A stretch of 47,621 nt of DNA from Flavobacteriaceae bacterium (GCA_947491985.1 CANLLR010000021.1:1-47621); one strand, 5' to 3'. Numbered from the stretch's first letter, positions 16,893 to 27,196 are shown. Notes: generated by a model not told the origin, from the letters alone. Numbers and translations are program-made.

Positions 16893-18674
16893 ATGGCTCA
16901 AAATCTTCTGCAAAATATTACAAATCCATCCGATTTAAAAAAATTGGAATCGTCGCAATTGCCACAATTGGCTCAAGAATTGCGCGATTTTATTATTGAT
17001 ATCGTTTCTGTAAAAGAAGGCCATTTAGGGGCAAGTCTCGGCGTTGTAGAATTGACCATTGCACTGCATTACGTATTTAACACACCCGAAGATTTATTAG
17101 TTTGGGATGTGGGTCATCAGGCCTACGGACATAAAATATTGACAGAAAGAAGAACAAAATTTGAAACCAACAGGCAATTGGGTGGGATTTCAGGGTTTCC
17201 AAAACGCAGTGAAAGTGTGTACGATACTTTTGGTGTGGGACATTCGTCTACATCCATTTCGGCAGCATTGGGAATGGCAATTGCTTCACAATTAAAAGGT
17301 GAGAACAAACATCATATTGCGGTGATTGGCGATGCTTCGATAGCAAGTGGAATGGCTTTTGAAGGACTGAATCATGCCGGCGTTACCGATGCCGATTTAT
17401 TGGTGATTTTAAATGATAACGCTATCGGAATTGACCCAAGTGTTGGCGCTTTGAAAAACTATTTGACTTCGGTTAAAGAAGGTAAAAATCCGAAGCAAAA
17501 CAACATGATCAAATCGTTGAATTTTGATTATTCGGGTCCGATAGACGGTCATGACTTGGTAGCATTATTATCAGAATTGAATCGATTGAAAAAAGTAAAA
17601 GGACCCAAATTTCTGCATATCATAACTACCAAAGGAAAAGGCTTACAACAGGCCGAAGAAAATCAGGTGCAATATCATGCGCCAGGCAAATTTGATAAAA
17701 CAACTGGGGAAATTCATTTAAAATCAGACGAAAATTTACCGATGAAATTCCAAGATGTATTTGGAATAACTTTGGTAGAATTAGCAAGGAATAACCCAAA
17801 AATCATAGGAATTACTCCAGCTATGCCTTCAGGGAGTTCGTTAAAATTCATGATGGATGCTTTTCCAAAAAGAGCTTTTGATGTTGGTATAGCCGAACAA
17901 CATGCCGTGACACTTTCCGCAGGAATGGCAACGCAAGGAATGGTAGTTTTTTGCAATATTTATTCCACATTTATGCAACGTGCTTACGACCAAGTCATTC
18001 ATGATGTGGCGTTACAAAATTTACCTGTAATTTTTTGTTTGGACAGAGCCGGATTGGTTGGTGAAGATGGAGCAACCCATCACGGCGTATTCGACTTGGC
18101 GTTTTTACGATGCATTCCGAACTTGATAATCTATGCGCCGAAAGACGAAATTGATTTACGTAATATATTATACACCGCTTCATTGGGATTACAACATCCG
18201 ATTGCGATTCGGTATCCACGAGGAAGAGGAAAACACCCCGATTTTAGATTTAAGATTTTAGATTTAGGATTTGAAAAAATTGCCATTGGGAAAGCGCATT
18301 TGTTAAAATCGGGCAGTAAAATTGCCGTTTTAACTACTGGTTTTATTGGTCATAATGTGACTTTAGCTTTATCAGAAATGGCAAATTCATCCGACTTTGC
18401 TCACTATGATTTTGGTTTTGTAAAACCATTGGACGAAACACTTTTACGTAAAATTTTTGCTTCTTATATCACTATAATTACGATTGAAGATGGTGCCATA
18501 AAAGGAGGTTTTGGTAGTGGTATTGTTGAATTTGCTTCAGAAAATAACTATAAAAATCAGATAACAACATTAGGTGTTCCTGATGTTTTTATCGAACACG
18601 GTACTGTTGATGAATTGCAACATATTTGCAAAATAGATATCGAAAGTTTACGGTTGTACTTTTCAAAATTATAA
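16893..18674 (+). CDS. dxs: 1-deoxy-D-xylulose-5-phosphate synthase
   Basis: Thiamine-diphosphate enzyme that condenses pyruvate and glyceraldehyde 3-phosphate, the first step of the MEP isoprenoid pathway. Motifs seen are VWDVGHQAYGHKIL, the ThDP-binding GDASIASG, DNAIGIDPSVG, the transketolase-type GIAEQHAVTLSAG and RYPRGRGK. The 593 residues are slightly short for the family. I chose the ATG at 16893 (MAQNLLQ) because an upstream ATG at 16878 runs through the probable promoter. Oddly, residues about 450-461 (DFRFKILDLGF) are encoded by five imperfect copies of a GATTTNN heptamer (18240-18274), in a place where the family normally has a short variable segment. Confidence 0.95.
   Translation: MAQNLLQNITNPSDLKKLESSQLPQLAQELRDFIIDIVSVKEGHLGASLGVVELTIALHYVFNTPEDLLVWDVGHQAYGHKILTERRTKFETNRQLGGISGFPKRSESVYDTFGVGHSSTSISAALGMAIASQLKGENKHHIAVIGDASIASGMAFEGLNHAGVTDADLLVILNDNAIGIDPSVGALKNYLTSVKEGKNPKQNNMIKSLNFDYSGPIDGHDLVALLSELNRLKKVKGPKFLHIITTKGKGLQQAEENQVQYHAPGKFDKTTGEIHLKSDENLPMKFQDVFGITLVELARNNPKIIGITPAMPSGSSLKFMMDAFPKRAFDVGIAEQHAVTLSAGMATQGMVVFCNIYSTFMQRAYDQVIHDVALQNLPVIFCLDRAGLVGEDGATHHGVFDLAFLRCIPNLIIYAPKDEIDLRNILYTASLGLQHPIAIRYPRGRGKHPDFRFKILDLGFEKIAIGKAHLLKSGSKIAVLTTGFIGHNVTLALSEMANSSDFAHYDFGFVKPLDETLLRKIFASYITIITIEDGAIKGGFGSGIVEFASENNYKNQITTLGVPDVFIEHGTVDELQHICKIDIESLRLYFSKL
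18240..18274. repeat. Heptamer tandem repeat (GATTTNN)5 inside dxs
   Basis: The units are GATTTTA, GATTTAA, GATTTTA, GATTTAG and GATTTGA, also readable as a 14-base double unit. They are translated in frame as part of dxs. Two units of the same family occur at 22843-22856. Confidence 0.85.
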
Positions 18675-18679
18675 AAGAA

Positions 18680-18711
18680 AATAAAGCGACTTCAGTAGAA
18701 GTCGCTTTATT
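18680..18711. terminator. Bidirectional terminator between dxs and M36 protease
   Basis: A perfect 14-base stem: AATAAAGCGACTTC (18680-18693), loop AGTA, GAAGTCGCTTTATT (18698-18711). It serves the two convergent genes. Confidence 0.92.
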
Positions 18712-18734
18712 TATAGTAGTTACTATGGATACAA

Positions 18735-21425
18735 TTACTTTTTAATTACTTTTTGTGTGTAATTCAAATCGTCTCCGTTTATTTTTAAGATATACATTCC
18801 TGATTGTAAGTAGTTCAAATCTATTGCTTTCTCCACATTAAAATCAATATTTTTTAAATCCTTTACAATTCTACCGTTTACATCATTAATTTGAATATTT
18901 ACTTTACCAACAAAATTTGTAATTCTGATGTTGAGTGATCCATTTGTAGGATTTGGATAAATACGCATAGCAGTGTCGCTTTCGAAATAATTGTTATCCA
19001 ACGTAAAAGTACAATTTGATCCTGTTGCAGGAGTAGTACCCACAATTGGTTCTGTGAAATTCTCAATCTGATCTTGAATTCCGGCAACTCCAGAATTTCC
19101 TCCTGAAGATGCATTTACACCTAAACCTCTTCTAGCAAACGTCTTCCAAATCATGCAATAATCTGCACCACCAGTAGTCGCAAGATCTGCAGCTAATAGA
19201 GCGTCACGAGCGGTTATAAATGAAGGAGAACATCCATCTAATTTAATAGCGTCTAGTACCAATCGCATTACTTTATTATTTCCTCCAGTTCCAGTATAAA
19301 TATTAGGATCATAACCATATTTATCAATATAGTTCCAAGCCAAATCCCATAACATTACAGCCCAAACAGAACCTACTGCGTGTGTATTAACTTGCTCCAC
19401 ATCGCTAGCATTGGTATAAAACATCGTATTTGTGTTTCCAAAAGTATGCGGATTTACGGCCATATCTGTCGAATAACGATATTGTCTGATACCTACTCCA
19501 CTTGTAGGCTCGTTAGACGCAAATGTTCCAATACCTCTGGCATCGTTTCGAGTATCACCTGGTTTAATTTGCATCATCAACCAAAACCAATCAGACCATC
19601 CTTCGCCTTGTTGTTCTGAACTTCCCAAACAATTACCCGATAAACGCGTTGAAATTCCGTGTCCGTATTCATGTGCAATAATTCCATTATCAAAATCGCC
19701 ATCCGAATTTAAAAAAGAAGAAGATCGTTCTAGAGTAACATTTACTGTTTCAGTTTGCATTTTTGTTATTAACTCCTCACCAACTTCTTGTGTTACGCTA
19801 ATTGCAGGAATATTAATATTTCCATCAGCACCTGCCATACCAATAGTTCCTGATACATTATTAACTATAATAACAGCAACAGCTCCAGCATCTTCAGCTG
19901 CTTTTACTTTTACTACAAAAGTGCATGTGCTTCTTCTGATAACGGCTATTTTTCCAATTAATGCAGCACCGTTTATCGCAGGCTCACAAGCATCACTAAA
20001 ATCTCCAACGCCATCGGAATAGAGAACCAAATTAGCTGTAATTCCACTAGGACTTTGTGGTATGTCAATATGACCTGGGTTGAAAGAATTGTCTCTGGCT
20101 ACTTTTCCGCCAGCTATAGAAGCTGGAGAATTTACAATAAGAAAGGGCGGACCAACATCCCATAAATACATTTGCATTCTTGGTGCACTACCATCAGTAG
20201 GAGTAGCAAAATTGGCATTATTTAAATTGGGATTGGCTGCTTGAGAACCATCTTGTGACTCTGCAATAACTGCATCATTTTGTGCGCCTCCGCGACCATA
20301 ATTATTTATTTGGAAATTTTTATTGGCTTCATTGAAACCGTATTGGTACCAAACATCATGCATGATATTATTCATGTAGAACAGATTGGTTGTCGCAGCA
20401 TCGATATAATTGGAAGCTACATCGCCATTACCACCATAAGGAAAATCAAACGTTAAGTTAGGAAAAGCTCCCGCTCCTGTTGGACTCGTTCCGTTTGGCG
20501 CTGTCGTAGAATTGCTTCCTAAAAAATCATTACGCGCCCAAACGTTATTCCCTCTTGTAATGTTGTAACGCAATGTGGCTGTTGTTCCTGTTAAACTATT
20601 AGCGTCATGCCATCCTTTGGGAGATGCATTGACTACATATTCAGGATTGCTTATAAGTTGTCTTGGAGAATGATTGGGACTTTCATAATTAAAAGGAATT
20701 ACTCTGTAACTTGTATTTCCTGGATTTAAAGCAAGTTGGTTGTTCGTTTTGAAAAAAGTTTTTGCAAATTGATTTTCAATTGTATGGTTATTATGATTGT
20801 GATTAGGATCAAAACTACAAGACAAGACCAAATCTTTTTTATCTATAATTTTACCATTAATAGCATCCACCATAAGGTTCCATAAGTGCTTTGTATCTTG
20901 TGAATAAAACTCATAGTTCCAAGCTAATTGTAGGGTATTTGATTCATTTAAAAAATAAACTAATTTGGCTCGAATGGGATTATCGGTTAGTATGCCATTG
21001 CTGAGTTTAAATTCATTACCATCGGATGCTATAACCTGAATTTCAAATGCATTTTCATTAAGCTGTCCAACAGCGCCTTTTACACCGTTAATCACATTTA
21101 CAATTGGCGAAGTAGTATTTATTTTTTGACTGATATTTTTTATGAAATCGTCTCCTCCATTTATTACAATTCCATTTTTAATCCAAAAATTAGAATCGGA
21201 ATTGTAAATTTCAATACCGGCATATCGTTGCTTTACATGATAGTTGTTGATTCCGGTAGATTCTGAGCTAAACTCATTCACAATCGCCAAGTCGGCAATA
21301 TCCTGACCTTGCACATTAATTTTGGCCAGATTATCATTTACATACTTTTTTATCTTTTCAATTGGAGTTTGAGAAAATCCAGAAATTGATATCAAAATAA
21401 AGCAAAGCAAAGTAACTTTTTTCAT
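18735..21425 (-). CDS. Secreted M36 (fungalysin) metalloprotease with T9SS tail
   Basis: An 896-residue extracellular zinc protease. In order: a signal peptide (MKKVTLLCFILISISGFSQ), an FTP/propeptide-like N-terminal region (to about 230), the M36 catalytic domain with HEYGH at 585-589 (zinc His585, His589 and Glu586), a PA domain inserted at about 470-570 (DACEPAINGAALIGKIAVI), and a C-terminal type IX sorting domain (about 820-896) starting RIYPNPTNGSLNI and ending KVIKK. The tail predicts export by the T9SS and attachment or release at the surface. It is monocistronic and convergent with dxs. The family usually degrades proteins for nutrition. Confidence 0.95.
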   Translation of the reverse strand: MKKVTLLCFILISISGFSQTPIEKIKKYVNDNLAKINVQGQDIADLAIVNEFSSESTGINNYHVKQRYAGIEIYNSDSNFWIKNGIVINGGDDFIKNISQKINTTSPIVNVINGVKGAVGQLNENAFEIQVIASDGNEFKLSNGILTDNPIRAKLVYFLNESNTLQLAWNYEFYSQDTKHLWNLMVDAINGKIIDKKDLVLSCSFDPNHNHNNHTIENQFAKTFFKTNNQLALNPGNTSYRVIPFNYESPNHSPRQLISNPEYVVNASPKGWHDANSLTGTTATLRYNITRGNNVWARNDFLGSNSTTAPNGTSPTGAGAFPNLTFDFPYGGNGDVASNYIDAATTNLFYMNNIMHDVWYQYGFNEANKNFQINNYGRGGAQNDAVIAESQDGSQAANPNLNNANFATPTDGSAPRMQMYLWDVGPPFLIVNSPASIAGGKVARDNSFNPGHIDIPQSPSGITANLVLYSDGVGDFSDACEPAINGAALIGKIAVIRRSTCTFVVKVKAAEDAGAVAVIIVNNVSGTIGMAGADGNINIPAISVTQEVGEELITKMQTETVNVTLERSSSFLNSDGDFDNGIIAHEYGHGISTRLSGNCLGSSEQQGEGWSDWFWLMMQIKPGDTRNDARGIGTFASNEPTSGVGIRQYRYSTDMAVNPHTFGNTNTMFYTNASDVEQVNTHAVGSVWAVMLWDLAWNYIDKYGYDPNIYTGTGGNNKVMRLVLDAIKLDGCSPSFITARDALLAADLATTGGADYCMIWKTFARRGLGVNASSGGNSGVAGIQDQIENFTEPIVGTTPATGSNCTFTLDNNYFESDTAMRIYPNPTNGSLNIRITNFVGKVNIQINDVNGRIVKDLKNIDFNVEKAIDLNYLQSGMYILKINGDDLNYTQKVIKK

Positions 21426-21492
21426 ATTTAACTATTTTTGAGAAGCAAACATAACTTTTTTTTTGAAATAAAACTAACTCGTAATTAACAAT

Positions 21493-22836
21493 TTAACTGT
21501 TGTTTGACGACACGATTTGATTGTATAAAACAGCTTTTCCATCCGTCAGCATCGAAATAAAATGACACATATGAAGCAATCGTTCATAAAGTGTTTCTTT
21601 TTCGAAACGATGTTTTTCGGGTATAATTTTTAGCAAAAGCTCATCATAATTCGTTGCTTTACCTTCAAAATTATTGTTGTAGGCTGTGATGAATTTGTCT
21701 AATAAATTATTGATAATTTGATAACCTGACAACTCCTTTTCAATCACTTCCCGACTTTGATAAATGTTTTTGACGCTCAATTTGATAATGTCGTCAATTT
21801 GTGCTTTGTATATACTTTTTTCGGTTAATGCGTACGGAAATTCGCCTTTTAAAATCGCCTCTTCATTCTCAATAAATATACGAACGGCATCATTGATTAG
21901 ATTTCCGATAGCCAAAGCACGCAAATAACTGATTCTGTCTTCTTTGGTTGTCAAAGTTTTATATTTGGCTGTATCGATGGTGTCTTTGACCAATTTGATT
22001 AAGTATTCTAGGGCGTAATCTTCCGAAACCAAACCTAAATTAATTCCGTCTTCAAAATCGATAATAGTGTAACATATATCATCGGCAGCTTCGACCAAAT
22101 ACGCCAATGGATGACGTTCAAATCCAATATCATCCTCTGATTTGTTGGGAATCAATCCCAATTCTGTGGCTACTTCTTGAAAGAAAGCTTTGTCTGTTTG
22201 GAAGAATCCATACTTTTTATCGGCAATGTTCTTGGTTGGTTTTTTGGGAAGACTTTCTTTCGGGTATTTCGTAAACGCTCCCAAAACGGCGTAAGTCAAT
22301 CGATTGCTGCCTTCTATTCCGGGACGCGAACTCGTTAACACTGAAAAACCGTTGGCATTCCCTTCAAAATCGATTAAATCTTGCCATTCTTTTGCGGTAA
22401 GTTGTTCTTTAAATTTTTGTCCTTTTCCTATAGAGAAATATTCGCCAATGGCTTTTTCACCCGAATGTCCGAAAGGTGGATTACCGATATCATGTGCCAA
22501 AGCGGCTGCGGCTACGATTGCTCCGAAATCATTGGCTTGAAATCCGTGTACTGCTGCTAAATGTGGGTATTTTTCGATGATTTTTTTTCCAACCAATCGG
22601 CCAATGGAACGGCCCACAACTGAAACTTCCAAACTGTGAGTAAGTCGAGTGTGCACGAAATCGGTTTTCGAAAGCGGAATGACTTGGGTTTTATCTTGCA
22701 AACTTCGAAATGCCGAAGAAAAGATGATACGATCGTAATCGACTTCAAAACCCAATCGCGTGTCGTCTTGCTCGATACGCAATCGCTTGCTGGTGTCACC
22801 TTGGCGTTTTAAAGAGAGGAGTTGTTCCCAGTTCAT
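21493..22836 (-). CDS. dgt: dGTP triphosphohydrolase (dGTPase)
   Basis: HD-domain enzyme that hydrolyses dGTP to deoxyguanosine and triphosphate. The HD pattern is clear: RLTHSLEV with His67, then AHDIGNPPFGHSGE with His115-Asp116, and a later metal Asp in YLVEAADDICY. The 447 residues and early DKTQVIPL block fit the dGTPase family. It starts 16 bases after the small 72-residue gene on the same strand. Two GATTTNN heptamers occupy this junction. Confidence 0.93.
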   Translation of the reverse strand: MNWEQLLSLKRQGDTSKRLRIEQDDTRLGFEVDYDRIIFSSAFRSLQDKTQVIPLSKTDFVHTRLTHSLEVSVVGRSIGRLVGKKIIEKYPHLAAVHGFQANDFGAIVAAAALAHDIGNPPFGHSGEKAIGEYFSIGKGQKFKEQLTAKEWQDLIDFEGNANGFSVLTSSRPGIEGSNRLTYAVLGAFTKYPKESLPKKPTKNIADKKYGFFQTDKAFFQEVATELGLIPNKSEDDIGFERHPLAYLVEAADDICYTIIDFEDGINLGLVSEDYALEYLIKLVKDTIDTAKYKTLTTKEDRISYLRALAIGNLINDAVRIFIENEEAILKGEFPYALTEKSIYKAQIDDIIKLSVKNIYQSREVIEKELSGYQIINNLLDKFITAYNNNFEGKATNYDELLLKIIPEKHRFEKETLYERLLHMCHFISMLTDGKAVLYNQIVSSNNS

Positions 22837-22842
22837 ATTTCA

Positions 22843-22856
22843 GATTTTAGATTTAC
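22843..22856. repeat. Two GATTTNN heptamers at the dgt junction
   Basis: GATTTTA and GATTTAC span the last bases of the small upstream gene, including its stop codon, just before dgt. They belong to the same unit family as the dxs tract. Confidence 0.6.
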
Positions 22857-23071
22857 TTTTTGTCATTCGCCAAAAAGAAATTCTTCGATTTCTTCGGATA
22901 CAAATTATAACTTTTATCGCTTGGATTTTCGATAACGGTTTTGAGGTTGACTTCATCGCCCAATTTGAATTTGGAAGCCATTTGGTAATCTAATAAATAC
23001 GCACCACAGAAAAAATTTCCGTGTTCGTCTTGTTCTATTTTTCCGGTGTAAACGCCTTTTTCTTTTGTCAT
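22853..23071 (-). CDS. Small conserved hypothetical protein
   Basis: 72 residues, soluble, charged, rich in Lys. It has a short beta-type pattern (GVYTGKIEQDEHGNFFCGAYLLDYQ, then FKLGDEVNLKTVIEN) suggesting a small barrel or SH3-like fold. It is not a family I can name. It lies immediately upstream of dgt in the same direction and is likely co-transcribed. Confidence 0.65.
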   Translation of the reverse strand: MTKEKGVYTGKIEQDEHGNFFCGAYLLDYQMASKFKLGDEVNLKTVIENPSDKSYNLYPKKSKNFFLANDKK

Positions 23072-23152
23072 GGTTTTGTATTTTGAACGCGGATAACACG
23101 AATGATACGGGTAAGCGCGGATTTTAAAACTGTTGTATTCTTTAGATGTATA

Positions 23153-23228
23153 TTAGCCCTGATGGGAACGGCATCCTTTTGTGCCGGCGTTCGGCACGAA
23201 AGATAGAGTATACAGCAGGATTAGCTTC
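23153..23228 (+). repeat. Dispersed palindromic element, copy downstream of nrdA
   Basis: Begins TTAGCCCTGATGGGAACGGC and ends CAGCAGGATTAGCTTC, with an inner hairpin GTGCCG-gcgtt-CGGCAC at 23181-23197. It is plus-oriented, like the copy at 34752. Confidence 0.75.
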
Positions 23229-23295
23229 AAAAAATCAAAAACAGCCATCAGATGATAGCTGTTTTCTATATTCTATTTTCTATATACTATTTTCT

Positions 23296-25716
23296 TTACG
23301 ATCCGCACATTTCACAGTCGTCCGGACCTGCATTTCTAGCCAATTCGATCATGGCTTTGAAATCTTCTGCGGTCATTTCGCCTGTTTCGTTGGGTGCTTG
23401 TACTTCTACCGTTACGGCTTCGACTTGTTGCACGGTTGGTTCTGCCTTTTTATCGTTGTTTAAGGTAAATTTAATCGCGTCAACGGCTGCTTTGGTTCGC
23501 AAATAATACATTCCGGTTTTTAGGCCGCTTTTCCAAGCGTAAAAATGCATCGAAGTTAATTTGGCATAATTGGCGTCTTGCATGAACAAGTTAAGCGATT
23601 GCGATTGATCGATAAAATACCCTCTGTGCCGCGACATATCGATAATGTCTTTCATCGACATTTCCCAAACGGTTTTGTACAGCTCTTTCAAGTCTTCCGG
23701 AATATCCAATGCTTGTACAGATCCGTTGTTACGCATCAATTCCTGCTTCAAATCTTCGGTCCAAAGACCTCTTTTTACCAAGTCTTCAAGTAAATGCTTG
23801 TTGACTACAATAAATTCGCCCGACAACACACGACGCGTGTAAATGTTAGACGTATACGGTTCGAACGCTTCGTTATTTCCTAAAATTTGTGAGGTAGAAG
23901 CGGTTGGCATTGGTGCTACTAAAAGTGAATTACGAACTCCATGCTCCATTACTTCTTTGCGCAAACTTGCCCAATCCCAACGACCAGAAAGCTCGTCGTC
24001 TTTTATGTTCCATAGGTTGTGTTGGAATTCGCCTTGTGAAATTGGCGAACCTTCGAAAGACGAATACGGTCCTTCTTCTTTAGCCATTTCCATAGATGCG
24101 GTCACGGCAGCAAAATACAAGGTTTCGAAAATATCTTGATTGACTTTTTTAGCTTCATCGCTAGTAAAAGGCATACGCATCATGATGAACGCATCAGCCA
24201 AACCTTGCACGCCCAATCCAACTGGACGATGACGCATGTTTGAGTTTTCGGCTTCAGGTACTGGATAGTAATTTCGGTCAATAACTTTATTTAAATTGCG
24301 CGTTACTCGCTTGGTTACTTTGTACATTAAATCGTGGTTGAAAACGCCATTTTCAACAAACATCGGAAGCGAAATAGATGCTAAATTACATACCGCCACT
24401 TCGTCTTCAGCGGTGTATTCCATGATTTCGGTACACAAGTTCGACGAACGAATGGTTCCCAAATTCTTTTGATTCGATTTTCTGTTTGCTGCATCTTTGT
24501 ACAACATGTATGGTGTTCCGGTTTCGATTTGCGATTCGAGGATTTTCTCCCACAATTCTCGCGCTTTAACGGTTTTTCTACCTTTTCCAGCGGCTTCGTA
24601 CGAAGTATACAATGCTTCAAATTCGTCGCCATATACGTCGCATAAATTCGGACATTCATTCGGACACATCAGCGTCCAAGTGGTGTCTTGCTCCACACGT
24701 TTCATAAACAAATCGGAAGTCCACATCGCAAAGAACAAATCACGCGCACGCATTTCTTCTTTTCCAGTGTTCTTTTTCAAATCTAAAAACTCAAAAATAT
24801 CGGCATGCCATGTTTCTAAATAAATAGCGAAACTTCCTTTTCGTTTTCCACCACCTTGGTCCACGTAACGAGCGGTATCGTTGAACACACGCAACATCGG
24901 CACAATTCCGTTCGACGTTCCGTTAGTCCCACGAATGTAAGAACCTGTTGCTCTAACATTGTGAATAGACAATCCAATTCCTCCCGCCGATTGGGAAATT
25001 TTTGCGGTTTGCTTCAACGTATCGTAAATTCCGTCAATACTATCGTCTTTCATAGTCAAAAGGAAGCACGATGACATTTGCGGTTTTGGTGTACCAGCGT
25101 TGAATAAAGTTGGTGTAGCGTGTGTAAAAAATTTCTTCGACATTAAGTCGTAGGTTTCGATCACCGACTCTAAATCGTTTAAGTGAATTCCGACAGAAAC
25201 ACGCATTAACATGTGCTGCGGACGCTCAACAATTTTACCGTTTATTTTTAATAAATACGAACGCTCGAGGGTTTTGAATCCAAAATAATCGTAATTAAAA
25301 TCGCGGTTATATATAATGTGTGAATTTAAAAATTCGGCATTTTCTTGAATAACTTGGTGCACCTCATCCGAGAGCAAAGGCGCTTTTTGGTTGGTTCTTG
25401 GGTTTACATAGAAATACATTTCTTTCATCGTTTCTGAGAACGATTTGTTGGTGTTTTTGTGCAGATTGGATACCGCGATTCGCGCTGCTAATTGTGCATA
25501 ATCTGGGTGAGCAATGGTCATCGAGGCTGCCGTTTCTGCAGCTAGATTGTCGAGTTCAGAAGTAGTTACTCCGTCATACAATCCTTCAATTACTCTCATG
25601 GCGACTTTTACCGCGTCTACCAAATCGTTCAAACCATAGCACAATTTTTTAATCCTGTCTGTGATTTTGTCAAAACTTACTGGCTCTTTGTGGCCGTCTC
25701 TTTTTACTACGTACAT
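23296..25716 (-). CDS. nrdA: Ribonucleoside-diphosphate reductase, large subunit
   Basis: Class Ia catalytic subunit making dNDPs. An ATP-cone regulatory domain occupies about 1-90 ([18 protein letters not shown]). The barrel contains [16 protein letters not shown], a catalytic SNLCTEIM segment and ARELWEK. The C-terminal redox tail CEMCGS carries the shuttle cysteine pair (Cys801 and Cys804). The 806 residues fit the family. nrdB lies upstream on the same strand, separated by 193 bases that contain a palindromic element. The downstream side carries another copy of the element. Confidence 0.97.
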   Translation of the reverse strand: MYVVKRDGHKEPVSFDKITDRIKKLCYGLNDLVDAVKVAMRVIEGLYDGVTTSELDNLAAETAASMTIAHPDYAQLAARIAVSNLHKNTNKSFSETMKEMYFYVNPRTNQKAPLLSDEVHQVIQENAEFLNSHIIYNRDFNYDYFGFKTLERSYLLKINGKIVERPQHMLMRVSVGIHLNDLESVIETYDLMSKKFFTHATPTLFNAGTPKPQMSSCFLLTMKDDSIDGIYDTLKQTAKISQSAGGIGLSIHNVRATGSYIRGTNGTSNGIVPMLRVFNDTARYVDQGGGKRKGSFAIYLETWHADIFEFLDLKKNTGKEEMRARDLFFAMWTSDLFMKRVEQDTTWTLMCPNECPNLCDVYGDEFEALYTSYEAAGKGRKTVKARELWEKILESQIETGTPYMLYKDAANRKSNQKNLGTIRSSNLCTEIMEYTAEDEVAVCNLASISLPMFVENGVFNHDLMYKVTKRVTRNLNKVIDRNYYPVPEAENSNMRHRPVGLGVQGLADAFIMMRMPFTSDEAKKVNQDIFETLYFAAVTASMEMAKEEGPYSSFEGSPISQGEFQHNLWNIKDDELSGRWDWASLRKEVMEHGVRNSLLVAPMPTASTSQILGNNEAFEPYTSNIYTRRVLSGEFIVVNKHLLEDLVKRGLWTEDLKQELMRNNGSVQALDIPEDLKELYKTVWEMSMKDIIDMSRHRGYFIDQSQSLNLFMQDANYAKLTSMHFYAWKSGLKTGMYYLRTKAAVDAIKFTLNNDKKAEPTVQQVEAVTVEVQAPNETGEMTAEDFKAMIELARNAGPDDCEMCGS

Positions 25717-25787
25717 GTTTTGTTGGTTTAATGAAATAGAAAATCCCTTCGCTATTTCGAGTTATTTGTAATGATTTTTGTTTTTTG

Positions 25788-25882
25788 AAGCTATTTCCCG
25801 CTTTTGCTACAATCTTTTGTTTTGTCCTTCGACAAGCTCAGGATGACAAAACAAAAGGATTTTCGCGCCAATCGGGGCTAGG
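25788..25882 (-). repeat. Dispersed palindromic element between nrdB and nrdA
   Basis: It starts AGCTATTTCCCGCTTTTGC and ends TTTTCGCGCCAATCGGGGC. A perfect 13-base stem CTTTTGTTTTGTC (25814-25826) / GACAAAACAAAAG (25845-25857) surrounds an 18-base loop CTTCGACAAGCTCAGGAT. On the transcribed strand this long hairpin sits between the two reductase genes. Confidence 0.8.
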
Positions 25883-25909
25883 ACTTCGGTAGTCTAAATA
25901 AAATTCGGT

Positions 25910-26887
25910 CTAAAAATCGGCGTCGAAGGTAATTTTACTGGATTCCGAATCGGTGCTCATCACACCCGCTTTTTGGTATTCGGCCACACGCTTTTCAAAG
26001 AAATTGGTTTTTCCTTGAAGCGAAATCATGTCCATAAAATCGAATGGGTTCGACGAATTGTATTCTCTGTCGCATCCTAGTTCGACTAACAAACGGTCGG
26101 CTACAAATTCTAAATATTGCGTCATTAACACCGCATTCATTCCGATTAAACTCACCGGAAGCGATTCGGTAATGAACTCTCTTTCGATGTTTAATGCGTC
26201 GACAATGATTTCTCTGATTCGTGCTTTTGGCACTTTATTCACCAAGTGATGGTTGTGTAAATGCACGGCAAAATCGCAGTGAACGCCTTCGTCACGGGAA
26301 ATTAATTCGTTTGAAAAAGTCAATCCTGGCATCAAACCACGTTTTTTCAACCAGTAAATCGAACAAAAAGCACCAGAGAAAAAGATACCTTCCACCGCTG
26401 CGAAAGCAATCAATCGTTCAGCAAACGAGTCGGAAGAAATCCATTTTAGTGCCCAATCTGCTTTTTTCTTAATAGCAGGAAACACGTCTAAGGCGTGAAA
26501 CAATTGGTCTTTTTCGGTTTCGTCTTTCACGTAGGTGTCAATCAATAACGAGTAGGTTTCGCTGTGAATGTTTTCCATCATAATTTGAAAACCGTAGAAA
26601 AATTTGGCTTCTGGGTATTGGACTTCGTTTACAAAATTTTCAGCCAAATTTTCGTTTACGATGCCGTCAGAAGCAGCAAAAAAAGCCAAGATATGTTTGA
26701 TAAAATACTTCTCCTCATTGTTCAGCTTGTTGTTCCAATCAGACAAGTCTTGGTGCAAGTCGATTTCTTCAGCAGTCCAAAAACTAGCCTCCATTTTTTT
26801 GTACCATTCCCAGATGTCGTGATGTTTGATTGGAAAAATAACAAAACGATTTTTGTTTTCCTGAAGTATGGGTTCTATGCTTGACAT
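25910..26887 (-). CDS. nrdB: Ribonucleoside-diphosphate reductase, small subunit
   Basis: Class Ia diiron tyrosyl-radical subunit. The ferritin-like iron ligands appear in [10 protein letters not shown] and in the later [15 protein letters not shown] block. The C-terminal tail ends KITFDADF, as needed to dock on NrdA. I chose the ATG at 26887 (MSSIEPILQ, 325 residues); the frame stays open to 26983, but the extra N-terminal 32 residues (FDFLFPFQ...) are not family-like. It is first in an nrdB-nrdA unit. The upstream 330 bases contain two hairpins but no recognisable regulatory box. Confidence 0.96.
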   Translation of the reverse strand: MSSIEPILQENKNRFVIFPIKHHDIWEWYKKMEASFWTAEEIDLHQDLSDWNNKLNNEEKYFIKHILAFFAASDGIVNENLAENFVNEVQYPEAKFFYGFQIMMENIHSETYSLLIDTYVKDETEKDQLFHALDVFPAIKKKADWALKWISSDSFAERLIAFAAVEGIFFSGAFCSIYWLKKRGLMPGLTFSNELISRDEGVHCDFAVHLHNHHLVNKVPKARIREIIVDALNIEREFITESLPVSLIGMNAVLMTQYLEFVADRLLVELGCDREYNSSNPFDFMDMISLQGKTNFFEKRVAEYQKAGVMSTDSESSKITFDADF

Positions 26888-27078
26888 AATTTGAGGTTTT
26901 TTTAAAGTGTTTTTAACTTTTTTGACTGTTACAAAGATGGTCTTTTGAAATGGAAAAAGAAAGTCAAAGTTATTGACAATCACGTTTAGTTTTTAACATT
27001 AGGTAGGAAAAATACTATTTTAGATGTTTTATGTAAATTATTGGTTAACAATAGGTTAACCTTTCTAAAAAATAAAAA

Positions 27079-27101
27079 AATCCCTAGAAATAAGGGATTT
27101 A
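27079..27101. terminator. Small hairpin upstream of nrdB
   Basis: AAATCCCT pairs with AGGGATTT around an AGAAATA loop, flanked by A and T runs. It could end transcription from the Lys-rich protein gene before nrdB. The 26888-27220 gap holds this and the hairpin at 27162-27196; no gene is seen. Confidence 0.6.
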
Positions 27102-27161
27102 TATCGGATCGAACTTTATTTTCGTAAAATTTTCGCAAAGATCATGTTATCGAAATGTAAC

Positions 27162-27196
27162 CAAAAAAAACGCAACATTTTTAAGATATTGCGTTG
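27162..27196 (-). terminator. Terminator after the Lys/Ala-rich protein gene
   Basis: On the minus strand AACGCAA pairs with TTGCGTT around a 13-base loop and is followed by a run of eight T. It lies about 25 bases past the stop at 27221. Confidence 0.8.

Noticed and set aside
23146..23463. Open frame of 105 codons on the plus strand
   Set aside because: It runs over a palindromic element and antisense to the nrdA 3' end; the protein has no family features.
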